Shown here: positions 26,261-34,038 of the stretch, one piece after another
Position numbering within the stretch: the stretch's first letter is position 1
Layout: every line of letters starts with the position of its first letter
Source: a virus
Length of the DNA stretch: 64,000 bases
Direction: 5' to 3' (one strand)
Virus record (IMG/VR): IMGVR_UViG_3300036823_000117
Span: 54,587 to 118,586 of that record
Notes under the pieces: model-generated
Seen by the model: the letters and a program-made list of their open reading frames with translations, nothing else
What the model was told of the DNA's origin: nothing
The model's database searches: none
Translations under genes and position numbers: made by a program

Positions 26261-26508
26261 TGGACAACTCCGACCCGGCCCGCGACGCCCTGCACGAAGG
26301 CTGGCTCGCCGCAGTCCTCAAGCGCGAACCCGCGATGGCCGCCGGGATCACCACCGCGATCGTGACGCTCGCCGCGGTGTTCGGGCTGGACTGGGCCGCG
26401 ACAGTAGTCGGGCCCGTCGTCGCGGTCGTTACCCTGATGCTGTCGGCTGTCGTCCGCAGCAGAGTCACCCCGGCCAAGCCAGCGGCACCGGAGCACGCCG
26501 GCCGCTGA
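26260..26508 (+). CDS. Two-span holin-like protein downstream of the endolysin
   Basis: An 82-residue protein; ATG 26260 shares its A with the endolysin stop. A short N-terminal amphipathic part is followed by two hydrophobic helices (ITTAIVTLAAVFGLDW, VVAVVTLMLSAVV) and a basic tail. The layout fits actinophage holins that follow the lysin. A strong terminator comes next. Confidence 0.65.
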   Translation: MDNSDPARDALHEGWLAAVLKREPAMAAGITTAIVTLAAVFGLDWAATVVGPVVAVVTLMLSAVVRSRVTPAKPAAPEHAGR

Positions 26509-26526
26509 ACACGATCCCCGCAAACT

Positions 26527-26574
26527 GCCGTCCCGGCCGCGCTCCCCCTCGGGCGCGACCGGGACGGCTATTTT
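26527..26574 (+). terminator. Terminator between convergent lysis and Ro60 genes
   Basis: GCCGTCCCGG at 26527-26536 and CCGGGACGGC at 26559-26568 are perfect 10-base complements with further inner pairing, followed by TATTTT. It ends the rightward late operon and may also serve the leftward gene that stops at 26581. Confidence 0.8.
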
Positions 26575-26580
26575 GCGTTG

Positions 26581-28248
26581 TCAGCCCGTGGCGGGAAGAT
26601 CCCAAGGCCAGGTGGCGTCGCGGCCGGCCTCTGTGACGGGGATGATCCGGAAGGCGGCATCGGTCAGGCCGCCCAGCGTGACCCGCGTCCCGGACCCTGA
26701 CGGGGTAGCCCCGGCCGAGTAGCCGCCGAAGTTCCACATGTACAGCGGGACACTCGCCGGGACCAGGTCGTCGATCAGCGTTTCCTGCATGCCGCCGTTG
26801 CGCCACATGTTGGACGGCAGGTAGCCGGCCCGGGTCTGCTCGTCGGTGACGATCACGACACGAGTGTGCTCGGGCCGCAGGTGCGTCTTGACCGCGAGCG
26901 GGATGTCTGTGCCGCCGGGCGCCGGCTGGTAGCTGAACCGCTCGACGATCTTCAGCACGGACTCCGCGGCCGTGAACTTCACCGGCCGGGATTTCCCCCA
27001 GAATTCCACCAGGTCGGAGTGCTCGGCCCGCCGCGCGATGGCCGCGCCGAAGATGGCCGCGCCGTCCGCCCAGGGCATGTCGGAATGCTCGGAGAACTTC
27101 TGATCCCACATCGACGGCGACCGGTCCACCAGCACCAGGGTCCGGCCGCGGAGCGCGGGCACGTTGGCCAGGGACAGGTTCAGCGCCTTCTCCAGCGGAT
27201 GCCCCCACCGCAGCGACGGCGCAGCGCGGTAAGCCGACAGGAACCGGAACGGGAACTGGCGTGACCGCGCGACGTGGTCCGGGTCCGCGAGCATGGCCGC
27301 GACCTGCTCGACCACGTCATCGGGAACGCCGGCGTCGTCCAGGTTCCGCAGGTTGCGAAGGCGTGCCATGTAGCTCATCGATGGCAGGATCGCCGTCCAC
27401 GCCGCCGCGTCCATCGGCCCCTGCAGCCAGCCCGACATCGACTCCCATGTCATCCCGGCCTCGTGCAGCTGCTCGCTGGCGGCGGGCTCGCTGATCAAAA
27501 TCCGCCGGGCGGCAACAGGCAGCGCCATCAGCGCGGCCTGCCAGCGCAGCGTCTCCAGCACCTCCGGGATCTCGTTGTCCCGCCCGTGGCGCCGCTCGAT
27601 CGCGTGCCGGTACAGGGCGTCTCGCCACGTCCCGTAGGCGTTGCCGTGGTACCGGGGCTGAACGAGCTCGATCACGTCACCGAACCGGACCGCCGCCTCG
27701 GCCGTGTCCCACTTCAGCAGGGCCCGCTCGTTGTACAGACGGTTCACCGCGTCAGCGACACCGCGCTTGAAGCCGATCGGCATCTTCCGGCCGTACCGCG
27801 CCAGCCAGTACGCGATGATCTCGCCCGGCTCATCGGCGCGCTGCAGCACCGAGTCGACGACCTTGCGGACCGGCACGCCCGGGTTGCTGACCTCACGGCC
27901 CGTGCCAGCCTCATCGCGACGCGCCCACGCGTACTCCGCCGCGGCCTCGACGGGCGCGAGCCTCAGGTTCCCCGGCCCCCGCATCCACGCCAGCAGGCCC
28001 GCGGTCCAGTCCGGGTGGACAGCTGACGCCTCGCGGACCAGGCCCCGGAACCGGCTCACCCGCGCGTCGGTGCCCTCGTGGAACGCCTTCTCGCCTGGCA
28101 GGTTGCACGCGGCCAGGAGAAACAGCTCCGACTGCAGGTCGCGGGTGTAACCCTGCGCGCCCAGCGCGGTCCGGGCTACGGGCGACGCCGTGCTGACCAC
28201 GGGCGTGCGCGTCGGAGCCTTGACGGATCCCCGGTTGTTTCTGCTCAT
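26581..28248 (-). CDS. rsr: Ro60/Rsr homologue: TROVE domain plus von Willebrand A domain
   Basis: A 555-residue protein; ATG 28248 (MSRNNRGSV) is chosen because GGAGGG lies seven bases upstream, whereas the longer frame lacks a site. Residues about 20-345 match the TROVE helical ring that binds misfolded RNA and Y RNA (TRDLQSELFLLAACNLPG; RDALYRHAIERRHG). Residues about 375-545 form a vWA domain with an intact metal site: DRSPSM, GGTD and VTDEQ. Bacterial Ro60 works with Y RNA and exoribonucleases in RNA quality control. Two candidate Y RNAs lie in the tRNA array. Confidence 0.9.
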   Translation of the reverse strand: MSRNNRGSVKAPTRTPVVSTASPVARTALGAQGYTRDLQSELFLLAACNLPGEKAFHEGTDARVSRFRGLVREASAVHPDWTAGLLAWMRGPGNLRLAPVEAAAEYAWARRDEAGTGREVSNPGVPVRKVVDSVLQRADEPGEIIAYWLARYGRKMPIGFKRGVADAVNRLYNERALLKWDTAEAAVRFGDVIELVQPRYHGNAYGTWRDALYRHAIERRHGRDNEIPEVLETLRWQAALMALPVAARRILISEPAASEQLHEAGMTWESMSGWLQGPMDAAAWTAILPSMSYMARLRNLRNLDDAGVPDDVVEQVAAMLADPDHVARSRQFPFRFLSAYRAAPSLRWGHPLEKALNLSLANVPALRGRTLVLVDRSPSMWDQKFSEHSDMPWADGAAIFGAAIARRAEHSDLVEFWGKSRPVKFTAAESVLKIVERFSYQPAPGGTDIPLAVKTHLRPEHTRVVIVTDEQTRAGYLPSNMWRNGGMQETLIDDLVPASVPLYMWNFGGYSAGATPSGSGTRVTLGGLTDAAFRIIPVTEAGRDATWPWDLPATG

Positions 28249-28346
28249 CTCGACCCTCCAGATGGAGGGGAGGGAAGACTTCAGCGTGACCGCGCCCGAC
28301 AACGAGTCGGACTAGGCGACATGCGCCTTAAGCGCACCTATAGCCA

Positions 28347-28374
28347 AGGAAGTAGCCCAATCCTGCACTTCGGG
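28347..28374. repeat. Direct repeat copy A upstream of the Ro60 gene
   Basis: AGGAAGTAGCC, four variable bases, then CCTGCACTTCGGG. The unit can fold as GAAGT-GC/GC-ACTTC with one bulged A. A second copy starts 93 bases further right. Confidence 0.6.
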
Positions 28375-28439
28375 CCCGACCATGCATGAAGTTTGATCCC
28401 CCCCGATAACGGAATGGCGGCGGCGAATTTCTTCTTGAC

Positions 28440-28467
28440 AGGAAGTAGCCGTCACCTGCACTTCGGG
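28440..28467. repeat. Direct repeat copy B upstream of the Ro60 gene
   Basis: Same two conserved blocks as copy A with a different four-base spacer. Both lie between the Ro60 gene and the macro-like gene, so they may be operators or structured leader elements. Confidence 0.6.
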
Positions 28468-28527
28468 AGAGGTGCTGACCGGAACGCTACACGACGTGAC
28501 GGGACCGGTCCACTGCATTACCGCCTG

Positions 28528-28896
28528 TCACCAGCCCGGCGGCCGGATCACGTTGGCCGGCGCGCCCGCGAACAGCCGCCTCACCTCCGGCTCCGCATGC
28601 CCCGCGATCCCGCACCCCACCTTCGTCAGCAAGAACACCAGGTCATGCGACAACCCCGCGTACAGCATGAACCGGTCCGCCGCATTCGCCAGCGACATCC
28701 GCCCCTCCATCGTCGGCAGTGCATACGCCTGCCCGCACAGGCCCTCGCCGACACCCCACCGCAACCCGAACCGCTCCCACGCGAACCGTGCGGCACCACC
28801 CGCATGATGGCCATGGACATTCGTCCCGGCCACGAACACCTCACCCTCGGCCAGGTCCGTGATCATGTCCGGGGTCGTACGCAGCGGCGTGGCCAT
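28528..28896 (-). CDS. Macro-domain-like phage protein
   Basis: A 122-residue protein; ATG 28896 is preceded by GGAG. It has the glycine-rich pattern FVAGTNVHGHHAGGAARFA, then GEGLCGQAYALPT, and late VGCGIAGHAEPEVRRLF and NVIRPPGW. These match a widespread phage/bacterial family resembling macro domains, which bind or hydrolyse ADP-ribose. Transcribed toward the Ro60 gene 280 bases away, so the two may be co-regulated. The macro-domain assignment is by pattern only. Confidence 0.65.
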   Translation of the reverse strand: MATPLRTTPDMITDLAEGEVFVAGTNVHGHHAGGAARFAWERFGLRWGVGEGLCGQAYALPTMEGRMSLANAADRFMLYAGLSHDLVFLLTKVGCGIAGHAEPEVRRLFAGAPANVIRPPGW

Positions 28897-28976
28897 GGGG
28901 TTCTCCAGGCGGGTGGCGGGTGGCGGGTTGCGTGGTTTACTCGTGCACAGGGTAGCTGACCTGCGGAAACACGCCG

Positions 28977-29022
28977 CACCCTTTAGATAACTATAACGTG
29001 TCTCCACGTGCGCTAAAGGGTG
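28977..29022. promoter_or_regulatory. Nested inverted repeat upstream of the serine integrase (attP or operator candidate)
   Basis: CACCCTTTAG at 28977-28986 and CTAAAGGGTG at 29013-29022 are perfect complements. Inside, ACGTG at 28996-29000 and CACGT at 29005-29009 form a second pair. It ends 13 bases before the integrase ATG, the usual neighbourhood of attP for serine integrases. Confidence 0.55.
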
Positions 29023-29035
29023 TAGCATCTGACGC

Positions 29036-30514
29036 ATGGCCGACCAGCAACTCGACGCCGTCGACTACAGCCGCGTCAGTGACGACAGCAAGCGCCGCGA
29101 CGCCCGTTCGGTCACCGAGCAGGCCAAGGACAACCTCGCCGACATCCGCAGGAATGGCTGGCGGCACGCCGACTCCTACTCCGACAACGACGTCTCCGCC
29201 TCGAGGTTCGGCACGCAGGAGCGGCCCGACTGGAACCGCCTGCGCGCCGACCTCGACAACGACTCCAAGGTGTTCGATGTAATCGTCCTCTGGGAAACCA
29301 GCCGCGGTGACCGCACCGCCGACACATGGCTCCAGTTCCTGTCGGCCTGCCGCAAGCGCGGCACCCTGATCCACGTCACGAGCCACAGCACCACCTACGA
29401 CGTCCGCAAGCCCCGCCAGTGGAAGATCCTCGCCACCGACGGCATCGACAACGCCTACGCCAGCGAAGAGACATCCCTCCGCGTCAAGCGCGACATGAAG
29501 GCCTCCGCCGAGGCCGGCCGCCCTCACGGCTCGGCACCCTACGGCTACCGCCGCGTCTACGATGCCGAGACCGGCGTCATGGAAACCCAGGTCCCCGAGG
29601 AGCCAGCCGCCGGGATCGTCCGGGAGATCATCAGCCGCGTCGCCGAAGGCGAAGCGGTTTCCGCGATCACCAAGAGCCTCAACCGTCGCGGCATCCCGTC
29701 CCCCCGCGGAAAGCAGTGGGCCTGCTACCCGGTCCGGCGCATAGCCACCAACCGCGCGTACATCGCCCAGCGGATCTGGCCGGGCGAGAGAGCACCCCTT
29801 CCCGGGATCTGGGAACCCATCATCGACCCGCCGGACGTCTTCTGGGACGCGCAGGCCGTCCTCGAAGCCCGCCACAACCCGGCCACCCGCAGCGGCCGCG
29901 CCAGCCACCTCCTGTCCTGGCTCGCCATCTGCGGCAAATGCGGCCAGCGTCTCGTTTACAAGGGCAACGCCCGCGGGCCGGCTTCCCGCGGCACCGCAGT
30001 CCGGCCCGTCTACTCCTGCCCGGCCGGCTGCGCAGCGATGATCGCCGAATGGCTCGACACCTACGTCACCACGCGCATCATCACCCGCCTCTCCCATCCC
30101 GACCTGTTCGGCCAGCTCACAGCCGGCGGCAACGACGAAGCCGCCCATGCCCGCGCCACTGCAGCCGAGCTCCGGAGCCGCCACGCCGAAGCTGCCCAGT
30201 CGGCCGCCAGGGGAACGCTGTCTATCACCGCCCTTGAAGCCATCGAGAACGTGCTGCTCCCCGATATCGAAGCCGCCGACCGGAAGGTCGCTGCGCTGAC
30301 CGTTCCCCCGCTCATCCGGGGCATCGTCGGCCATCCCCGCGACCAGGTCGCCGAAGAGTGGGCCGGGATGCCCATAGCGGCACAGCGCGACATCAGCCGC
30401 GTCCTCCTCGAGCACATCAAGCTCATGCCTGCCGTCGGCGCCGCCCGCAGCGGCCACGCATTCGACCCCGACCGGATCCAGATGCGGTGGACAGGCGACG
30501 ATGAAGACTCCTGA
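29036..30514 (+). CDS. Large serine recombinase (integrase)
   Basis: A 492-residue protein. The N-terminal catalytic domain has YSRVSDDSKRR with the nucleophile Ser12, and VLWETSRGDR with conserved arginines. A recombinase domain follows (GSAPYGYRRVYD, AITKSLNRRGIPSPRG), then a zinc ribbon (LAICGKCGQRL ... YSCPAGC) and a C-terminal helical part. Such enzymes join attP and attB without host factors. Complete length; no inactivating change seen. Confidence 0.9.
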   Translation: MADQQLDAVDYSRVSDDSKRRDARSVTEQAKDNLADIRRNGWRHADSYSDNDVSASRFGTQERPDWNRLRADLDNDSKVFDVIVLWETSRGDRTADTWLQFLSACRKRGTLIHVTSHSTTYDVRKPRQWKILATDGIDNAYASEETSLRVKRDMKASAEAGRPHGSAPYGYRRVYDAETGVMETQVPEEPAAGIVREIISRVAEGEAVSAITKSLNRRGIPSPRGKQWACYPVRRIATNRAYIAQRIWPGERAPLPGIWEPIIDPPDVFWDAQAVLEARHNPATRSGRASHLLSWLAICGKCGQRLVYKGNARGPASRGTAVRPVYSCPAGCAAMIAEWLDTYVTTRIITRLSHPDLFGQLTAGGNDEAAHARATAAELRSRHAEAAQSAARGTLSITALEAIENVLLPDIEAADRKVAALTVPPLIRGIVGHPRDQVAEEWAGMPIAAQRDISRVLLEHIKLMPAVGAARSGHAFDPDRIQMRWTGDDEDS

Positions 30515-30758
30515 CACCGAAGAGATGAAGCGCTACGGCATGGAGGGCTGGTCCACCATCAGCGGCACCCTGGGTGTCGACTGCAAACGGCCACGACGAA
30601 TGCCGCAGATGTGGCAGATAGCCGACTACTGGCTCATGCGCGGAACATTCGGAATGCGCGTCGCAGAACCGTGGTGTTTCGCCTGCCGCATCACCGCGAC
30701 ACCCGACTTCCCTAGCGAGCCTTGTACGGCTGCCCTGGGTTCGCCTTCCGGTCGCTAG
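30501..30758 (+). CDS. Small HNH-like/zinc protein downstream of the integrase
   Basis: An 85-residue protein overlapping the integrase end by 14 bases. It is rich in Met and Trp (MPQMWQIADYWLMRG) with WCFACRI and a further Cys, so a metal-binding site is possible. Such small genes after an integrase are often excision or directionality factors, but no motif proves this. Confidence 0.5.
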   Translation: MKTPDTEEMKRYGMEGWSTISGTLGVDCKRPRRMPQMWQIADYWLMRGTFGMRVAEPWCFACRITATPDFPSEPCTAALGSPSGR

Positions 30759-30928
30759 CCCCGCTGCCGCCATCCCCGGCGGGACTGGGCGCGCCCAGCA
30801 ATGGCGCGGGCCTGCTCGGAAGCCTCAGAACGCGACTTCCCCTCAACGCGCAGGGCCAGGTAGACAATCACGAATCCCGCGCGCTGGCGCCACCGGGGGA
30901 TGTCTCCCGTGTCGCTGTCTTCGCTCAT
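30755..30928 (-). CDS. Small basic protein with one hydrophobic helix
   Basis: A 57-residue minus-strand frame (MSEDSDTGDIPRW start) with typical high third-position GC. An acidic N-terminus, a hydrophobic segment (GFVIVYLALRVEG) and a Glu/Ala/Arg-rich helix follow. Its stop overlaps the stop of the gene on the other strand. No clear ribosome site; moderate support. Confidence 0.45.
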   Translation of the reverse strand: MSEDSDTGDIPRWRQRAGFVIVYLALRVEGKSRSEASEQARAIAGRAQSRRGWRQRG

Positions 30929-31027
30929 GCCAGCACGGTAACGTAGCCGCCTTCTGCCGCGCCCGGTACGGCTGCCGAACCGCCGTCGACCGGCTCAGCC
31001 TGCCGCAGGTACTGGTGCCACAGGGAC

Positions 31028-31261
31028 ATGCCTGAGTTCCGCGCAGGGACGGGACCCTGGGCCATCTCCTGGGTGCAGGGCGGCGGCCGCTGGAAGAAGC
31101 TCCCCGGTTACCTGCAGCGGCCGACCCGCAGTTTCACCGCGGGCGGCATGAGCTGGCCGGATTACGTGTGGCGTTGCGCACGCATGGCGGACCTCGATGA
31201 AGCCGAGGCGGAAGCGTGCGCCAAGGCAATCGACTTCACGGGCTGGGCGGTGTGGCGCTGA
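31028..31261 (+). CDS. Small phage protein, unknown
   Basis: A 77-residue protein starting at ATG 31028. It contains GPWAISWVQGGGRWKKLPGY and a charged helix ending in CAKAIDFTGWAVW. No family recognised. It is followed by a hairpin shared with the convergent gene. Confidence 0.5.
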   Translation: MPEFRAGTGPWAISWVQGGGRWKKLPGYLQRPTRSFTAGGMSWPDYVWRCARMADLDEAEAEACAKAIDFTGWAVWR

Positions 31262-31297
31262 TCCGCATGCGCTGGGCCGGCGACACCGAAGACAGCT

Positions 31298-31326
31298 GAG
31301 CCGGCCACCGAAAACGTGGCCGGCTC
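31298..31326. terminator. Bidirectional hairpin between convergent genes
   Basis: GAGCCGGCCAC at 31298-31308 pairs perfectly with GTGGCCGGCTC at 31316-31326 over a 7-base loop. No T run follows, so it is a hairpin-type stop of uncertain strength. Confidence 0.55.
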
Positions 31327-31334
31327 GACGGGGA

Positions 31335-31688
31335 TCAGGACGCCAGGTACGTGCTGTTCGTGGTCGTGAATTCCCGCGACCATCCCCACCGATCCATCAC
31401 GATCTGGTCGAACAGCCGCGAGTGAAGGCGCACCGTCGGCTCCTGGTGCATCTCCAGCATCCGGATCTCCCGGTCGTAGTCCTCCGTGTGATCCTGCGGT
31501 TCCGGAAGTGCCACGATCAGCCGCACCGAGCGGCCCGCCCGCGCATCCGCCAGGCTCCGGTCCAGCTCCTCGATCGCCTTCGTCCGAAAGCCGGCCTGAG
31601 CCTTCAGGAACACTTCCCGATGTGCGGCCCGGTTCTCCTTCAGCACCGCGAGCAACTCATCGCGGTCGACGACCACCTCGTCCGGCAT
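31335..31688 (-). CDS. Conserved actinophage protein of unknown function
   Basis: A 117-residue protein; ATG 31688 (MPDEVVV) lies eight bases after GGGGAGA. The N-terminal helix (LKENRAAHREVFLKAQAGF) is followed by LIVALPEPQDHTEDYDREI, a short strand and VMDRWGWSREF. The pattern is familiar from many actinophages, but no activity is assigned. It is divergent from the leaderless gene at 31796. Confidence 0.65.
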   Translation of the reverse strand: MPDEVVVDRDELLAVLKENRAAHREVFLKAQAGFRTKAIEELDRSLADARAGRSVRLIVALPEPQDHTEDYDREIRMLEMHQEPTVRLHSRLFDQIVMDRWGWSREFTTTNSTYLAS

Positions 31689-31758
31689 GCAGATCTCCCC
31701 TCGTTGCGACGCCTCCGGAGACAGGGTACGCGGGGTGACCAACCGGTTGCAGAAAGGG

Positions 31759-31788
31759 TTCACAAGGTCGCTACGGATACTGCATAAT
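31759..31788 (+). promoter_or_regulatory. Promoter for a probably leaderless transcript
   Basis: TTCACA at 31759-31764, an 18-base spacer and CATAAT at 31783-31788. The expected transcription start coincides with ATG 31796. CATAA/TTATG flanking the site form a short inverted repeat that could be an operator. Confidence 0.55.
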
Positions 31789-31795
31789 GCTAGTT

Positions 31796-32116
31796 ATGAG
31801 ACTCACGCCGGAGCACGAGTGGTGGCTGATCGCGAACAGGCACTACGGGGTCCACGTCGCATGGGGCCGCTCGGCTGCCGAGGCCAAGGCTGACGTGCGC
31901 GACCGCATCGCTGAAACCTACGCCGGCGAAGGCCTGTCACCGAGCGCCTGCCGGCGGGCGGCATCCAGCTACGGAGTCTTCGCCATGGCTGGCCCCGTTA
32001 CCGAGAAGGAAGCGCAGGCGGCGCACGACGCTTGGTTCCGCGAGGACTGGCAGCCGGCGATGGCGCTGGCTCGCCGGACGGGAACCCGCTTCGGCCGATC
32101 CGGGAAGGCTGCATGA
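31796..32116 (+). CDS. Small phage protein, paralogue of 42370-42714
   Basis: A 106-residue protein. ATG 31796 is chosen because the earlier ATG 31787 overlaps the -10 element. The segment WWLIANRHYGVHVAWGR, RDRIAETYAGEGLS and RRAASSYGVF recur nearly unchanged in the gene at 42370-42714, so they are paralogues. Function unknown. It overlaps the next gene by four bases. Confidence 0.65.
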   Translation: MRLTPEHEWWLIANRHYGVHVAWGRSAAEAKADVRDRIAETYAGEGLSPSACRRAASSYGVFAMAGPVTEKEAQAAHDAWFREDWQPAMALARRTGTRFGRSGKAA

Positions 32117-32511
32117 CCGACCAGCGGTGGTGGATCTGCGACCTGGCTGACGAGACGTCACCCGGCGGCCACCTGTACGAAGCGCCGAACGCCAGGAGTG
32201 CCCTGGCCAAGTTCCGCGCGGACATGGTCGAGCATTACCTGGCCGCCGCTACGTCCCGGACGCACGCCAGGGACATCGTGCGGGCGAACCGGCCGAGGGT
32301 CTACGGCGGTCCGCTCACTGCCGCCGAGGCTTTCGAGCACGAGTTGGGGTGGGCGTGGGCATGGGAGATGTGCAGCCCGAAGTACCGCAGCGACGTCTAC
32401 TGCAGCCCGGATGGCCGGGCCACCCGCGATGAGGCCGTGATGATCCTCGGCGAGAGGATCACGGCGCTGATGGAGCGTCAGGCCGGCGACGTCTACGGAC
32501 TCTCGGCATGA
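32113..32511 (+). CDS. Phage protein of unknown function
   Basis: A 132-residue protein. It begins MTDQRWWICDLADE, has a helical middle (ARSALAKFRADMVEHYL) and ends with an acidic-basic helix. It overlaps both its neighbours by four bases, which places it in one unit with the tyrosine integrase. Such position suggests a regulator or excision factor, without sequence proof. Confidence 0.6.
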   Translation: MTDQRWWICDLADETSPGGHLYEAPNARSALAKFRADMVEHYLAAATSRTHARDIVRANRPRVYGGPLTAAEAFEHELGWAWAWEMCSPKYRSDVYCSPDGRATRDEAVMILGERITALMERQAGDVYGLSA

Positions 32512-33488
32512 CGGCGCTCGAGCCGGTCCTCGCGGGCACTATCGTCGCGCGGCCGCCAACTCTCTCGGTCCGCGATGTCGACGCATCCCGGTGGGGCGAG
32601 CCCGAGATGCTTCACCACGCCGTCGACATCTGGCTCGACGCGCAGCTGTCGGTCCACACCAAGGCCGCCTACTGCCGCGAGTTCGGCTACTGGATCGAAT
32701 GGTGCACCGAGAACGGGGTCCCGGCCGCTGACCCACGTGGTCCCGACGTCGATGCCTGGCGCAAGACCTTCACCGGCCTGTCCCCCGCGACCGTCAACCG
32801 GCGGCTCAGCACCGTGTCCAGCTTCTACACCTACTGGACTGAGGAAGACGTCCTGACCCGCAACCCGGTCGCCCATGTCAAGCGACCCAAGGTGTCCGCC
32901 AAGCCCGTCAGCATCTACCTCAGCAAGCCCCAGGCCACCCAACTCGTCGCCTACACCGACAGCCTCGACGACCCGCGGCCGGGCGTGATCTGCCGGCTCC
33001 TCGCACAGACCGGTATGCGCGTCGGCGAGCTCACCGCCGCCACCGTCCCCGACCTGGCCATGTCCGGCGGCCACCACATCATTGAGATCACCCGCAAGGG
33101 CGGCAACCGCCAGCAGCTCGTCATCGTCCCCGGCACCTACCAGCGGACCGTCGACTACCTCGACGGCCGTACCTCGGGATACATCCTGGCCGTCGCGCGC
33201 ACCGAACGGCGGGCCGCCGACGGCCAGATGGACCGCTCGTACGTCCGGCAGCTGCTGCGCCGCATCGCCCGCGAAGCCGGACTACCGGAAGCCGTCTGGC
33301 AGCGGATGCACCCGCACGTCCTGCGCCACTCAGTCGCCACGCTCCTCGCCGCCGACAAGGTCCCCGTCCACGAGATCCAGGAGTTCCTCGGCCACGCGTC
33401 CCTGCAGACCACACAGCGGTACATCCACCACGCCCAGGAACTCGACGACAGCCCCGCCTACCGCATGCAGAAGATCCTCGCCGGCTAG
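32508..33488 (+). CDS. Tyrosine recombinase (integrase)
   Basis: A 326-residue protein. The N-terminal SAM-like DNA-binding domain spans about residues 35-125 (SVHTKAAYCREFGYWIEWC). The catalytic residues are all present: Arg in TGMRVGEL, Lys in TRKGGNRQ, His-x-x-Arg in HVLRHS, His in LGHAS, and the nucleophile Tyr in TQRYIHH. It should be active in site-specific recombination. Its presence 2 kb from a complete serine integrase is unusual. Confidence 0.9.
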   Translation: MTALEPVLAGTIVARPPTLSVRDVDASRWGEPEMLHHAVDIWLDAQLSVHTKAAYCREFGYWIEWCTENGVPAADPRGPDVDAWRKTFTGLSPATVNRRLSTVSSFYTYWTEEDVLTRNPVAHVKRPKVSAKPVSIYLSKPQATQLVAYTDSLDDPRPGVICRLLAQTGMRVGELTAATVPDLAMSGGHHIIEITRKGGNRQQLVIVPGTYQRTVDYLDGRTSGYILAVARTERRAADGQMDRSYVRQLLRRIAREAGLPEAVWQRMHPHVLRHSVATLLAADKVPVHEIQEFLGHASLQTTQRYIHHAQELDDSPAYRMQKILAG

Positions 33489-33703
33489 ACGCGCACCCAG
33501 TCCTGGCCGTCGCATGCAGGCCAGTACCACCGCCACCTGCAGGTCCCGCAACGCAAAGTGTGGTGGCCGTTGAAGTTGCCGCGGCCAGCGTCGCATTCGC
33601 CGCAGGGCTGCCAGCCGGCGAGTACCTTCCCCGGTCCCCAGGGGTGCCCGTCGGGGCATTCCGCTGGCCGGCTGCCTGGCGGGAAGATCGGGACGGTGTC
33701 CAC
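33485..33703 (-). CDS. Small zinc-ribbon protein
   Basis: A 72-residue protein with two likely metal sites: CPDGH/PCGECDAG and RCGTCRWRWYWPAC. It is convergent with, and overlaps by four bases, the tyrosine integrase. Rich in Trp and Gly. Small proteins of this type are common in actinophage accessory regions; function unknown. Confidence 0.6.
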   Translation of the reverse strand: MDTVPIFPPGSRPAECPDGHPWGPGKVLAGWQPCGECDAGRGNFNGHHTLRCGTCRWRWYWPACDGQDWVRV

Positions 33704-33736
33704 GGCCCCAGCGAATCACACGGCGGGTTCTACCGC

Positions 33737-33881
33737 TCTACCCGGTCCTTGTGAAGTCGGGTAGAAACCAGTGAACCCCCCGGTTGGCCTTGTGAGCCCG
33801 AAGCTCTTGGCCTAACCGGGAGGTCCGATCACCGTGCTGGCGGTCAAGCCGGCCGGTGAAGTGGAACAGCCCTGGCCGGCT
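33737..33881 (-). terminator. Three successive hairpins 3' of the tRNA array
   Basis: In the direction of tRNA transcription: AGCCGGCC/GGCCGGCT (33847-33881), CCCGGTT-GGCC/GGCC-TAACCGGG (33779-33820) and TCTACCCG/CGGGTAGA (33737-33765). None has a clear T run, so they may act as RNA 3'-end barriers or weak terminators. The stretch 33704-33913 holds no gene. Confidence 0.5.
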
Positions 33882-33913
33882 TGGGTCTCGTCCTCGGCCG
33901 GCTAGGGCCATCG

Positions 33914-33988
<75 letters not shown>

Positions 33989-34038
33989 ATCAGAAGACTA
34001 CCGCACGTGACTGTCAGCCGGCTAGCTTCCTGGCCGGC

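Noticed and set aside
26581-28302. 573-codon start of the Ro60 gene at ATG 28302
   Set aside because: No ribosome site there, whereas ATG 28248 follows GGAGGG at proper spacing and matches the conserved N-terminus better.
28249-28527. Y RNA directly upstream of the Ro60 gene
   Set aside because: The repeats there form short hairpins, but no tRNA-like module or Ro60-binding stem could be folded; the elements in the tRNA array fit better.
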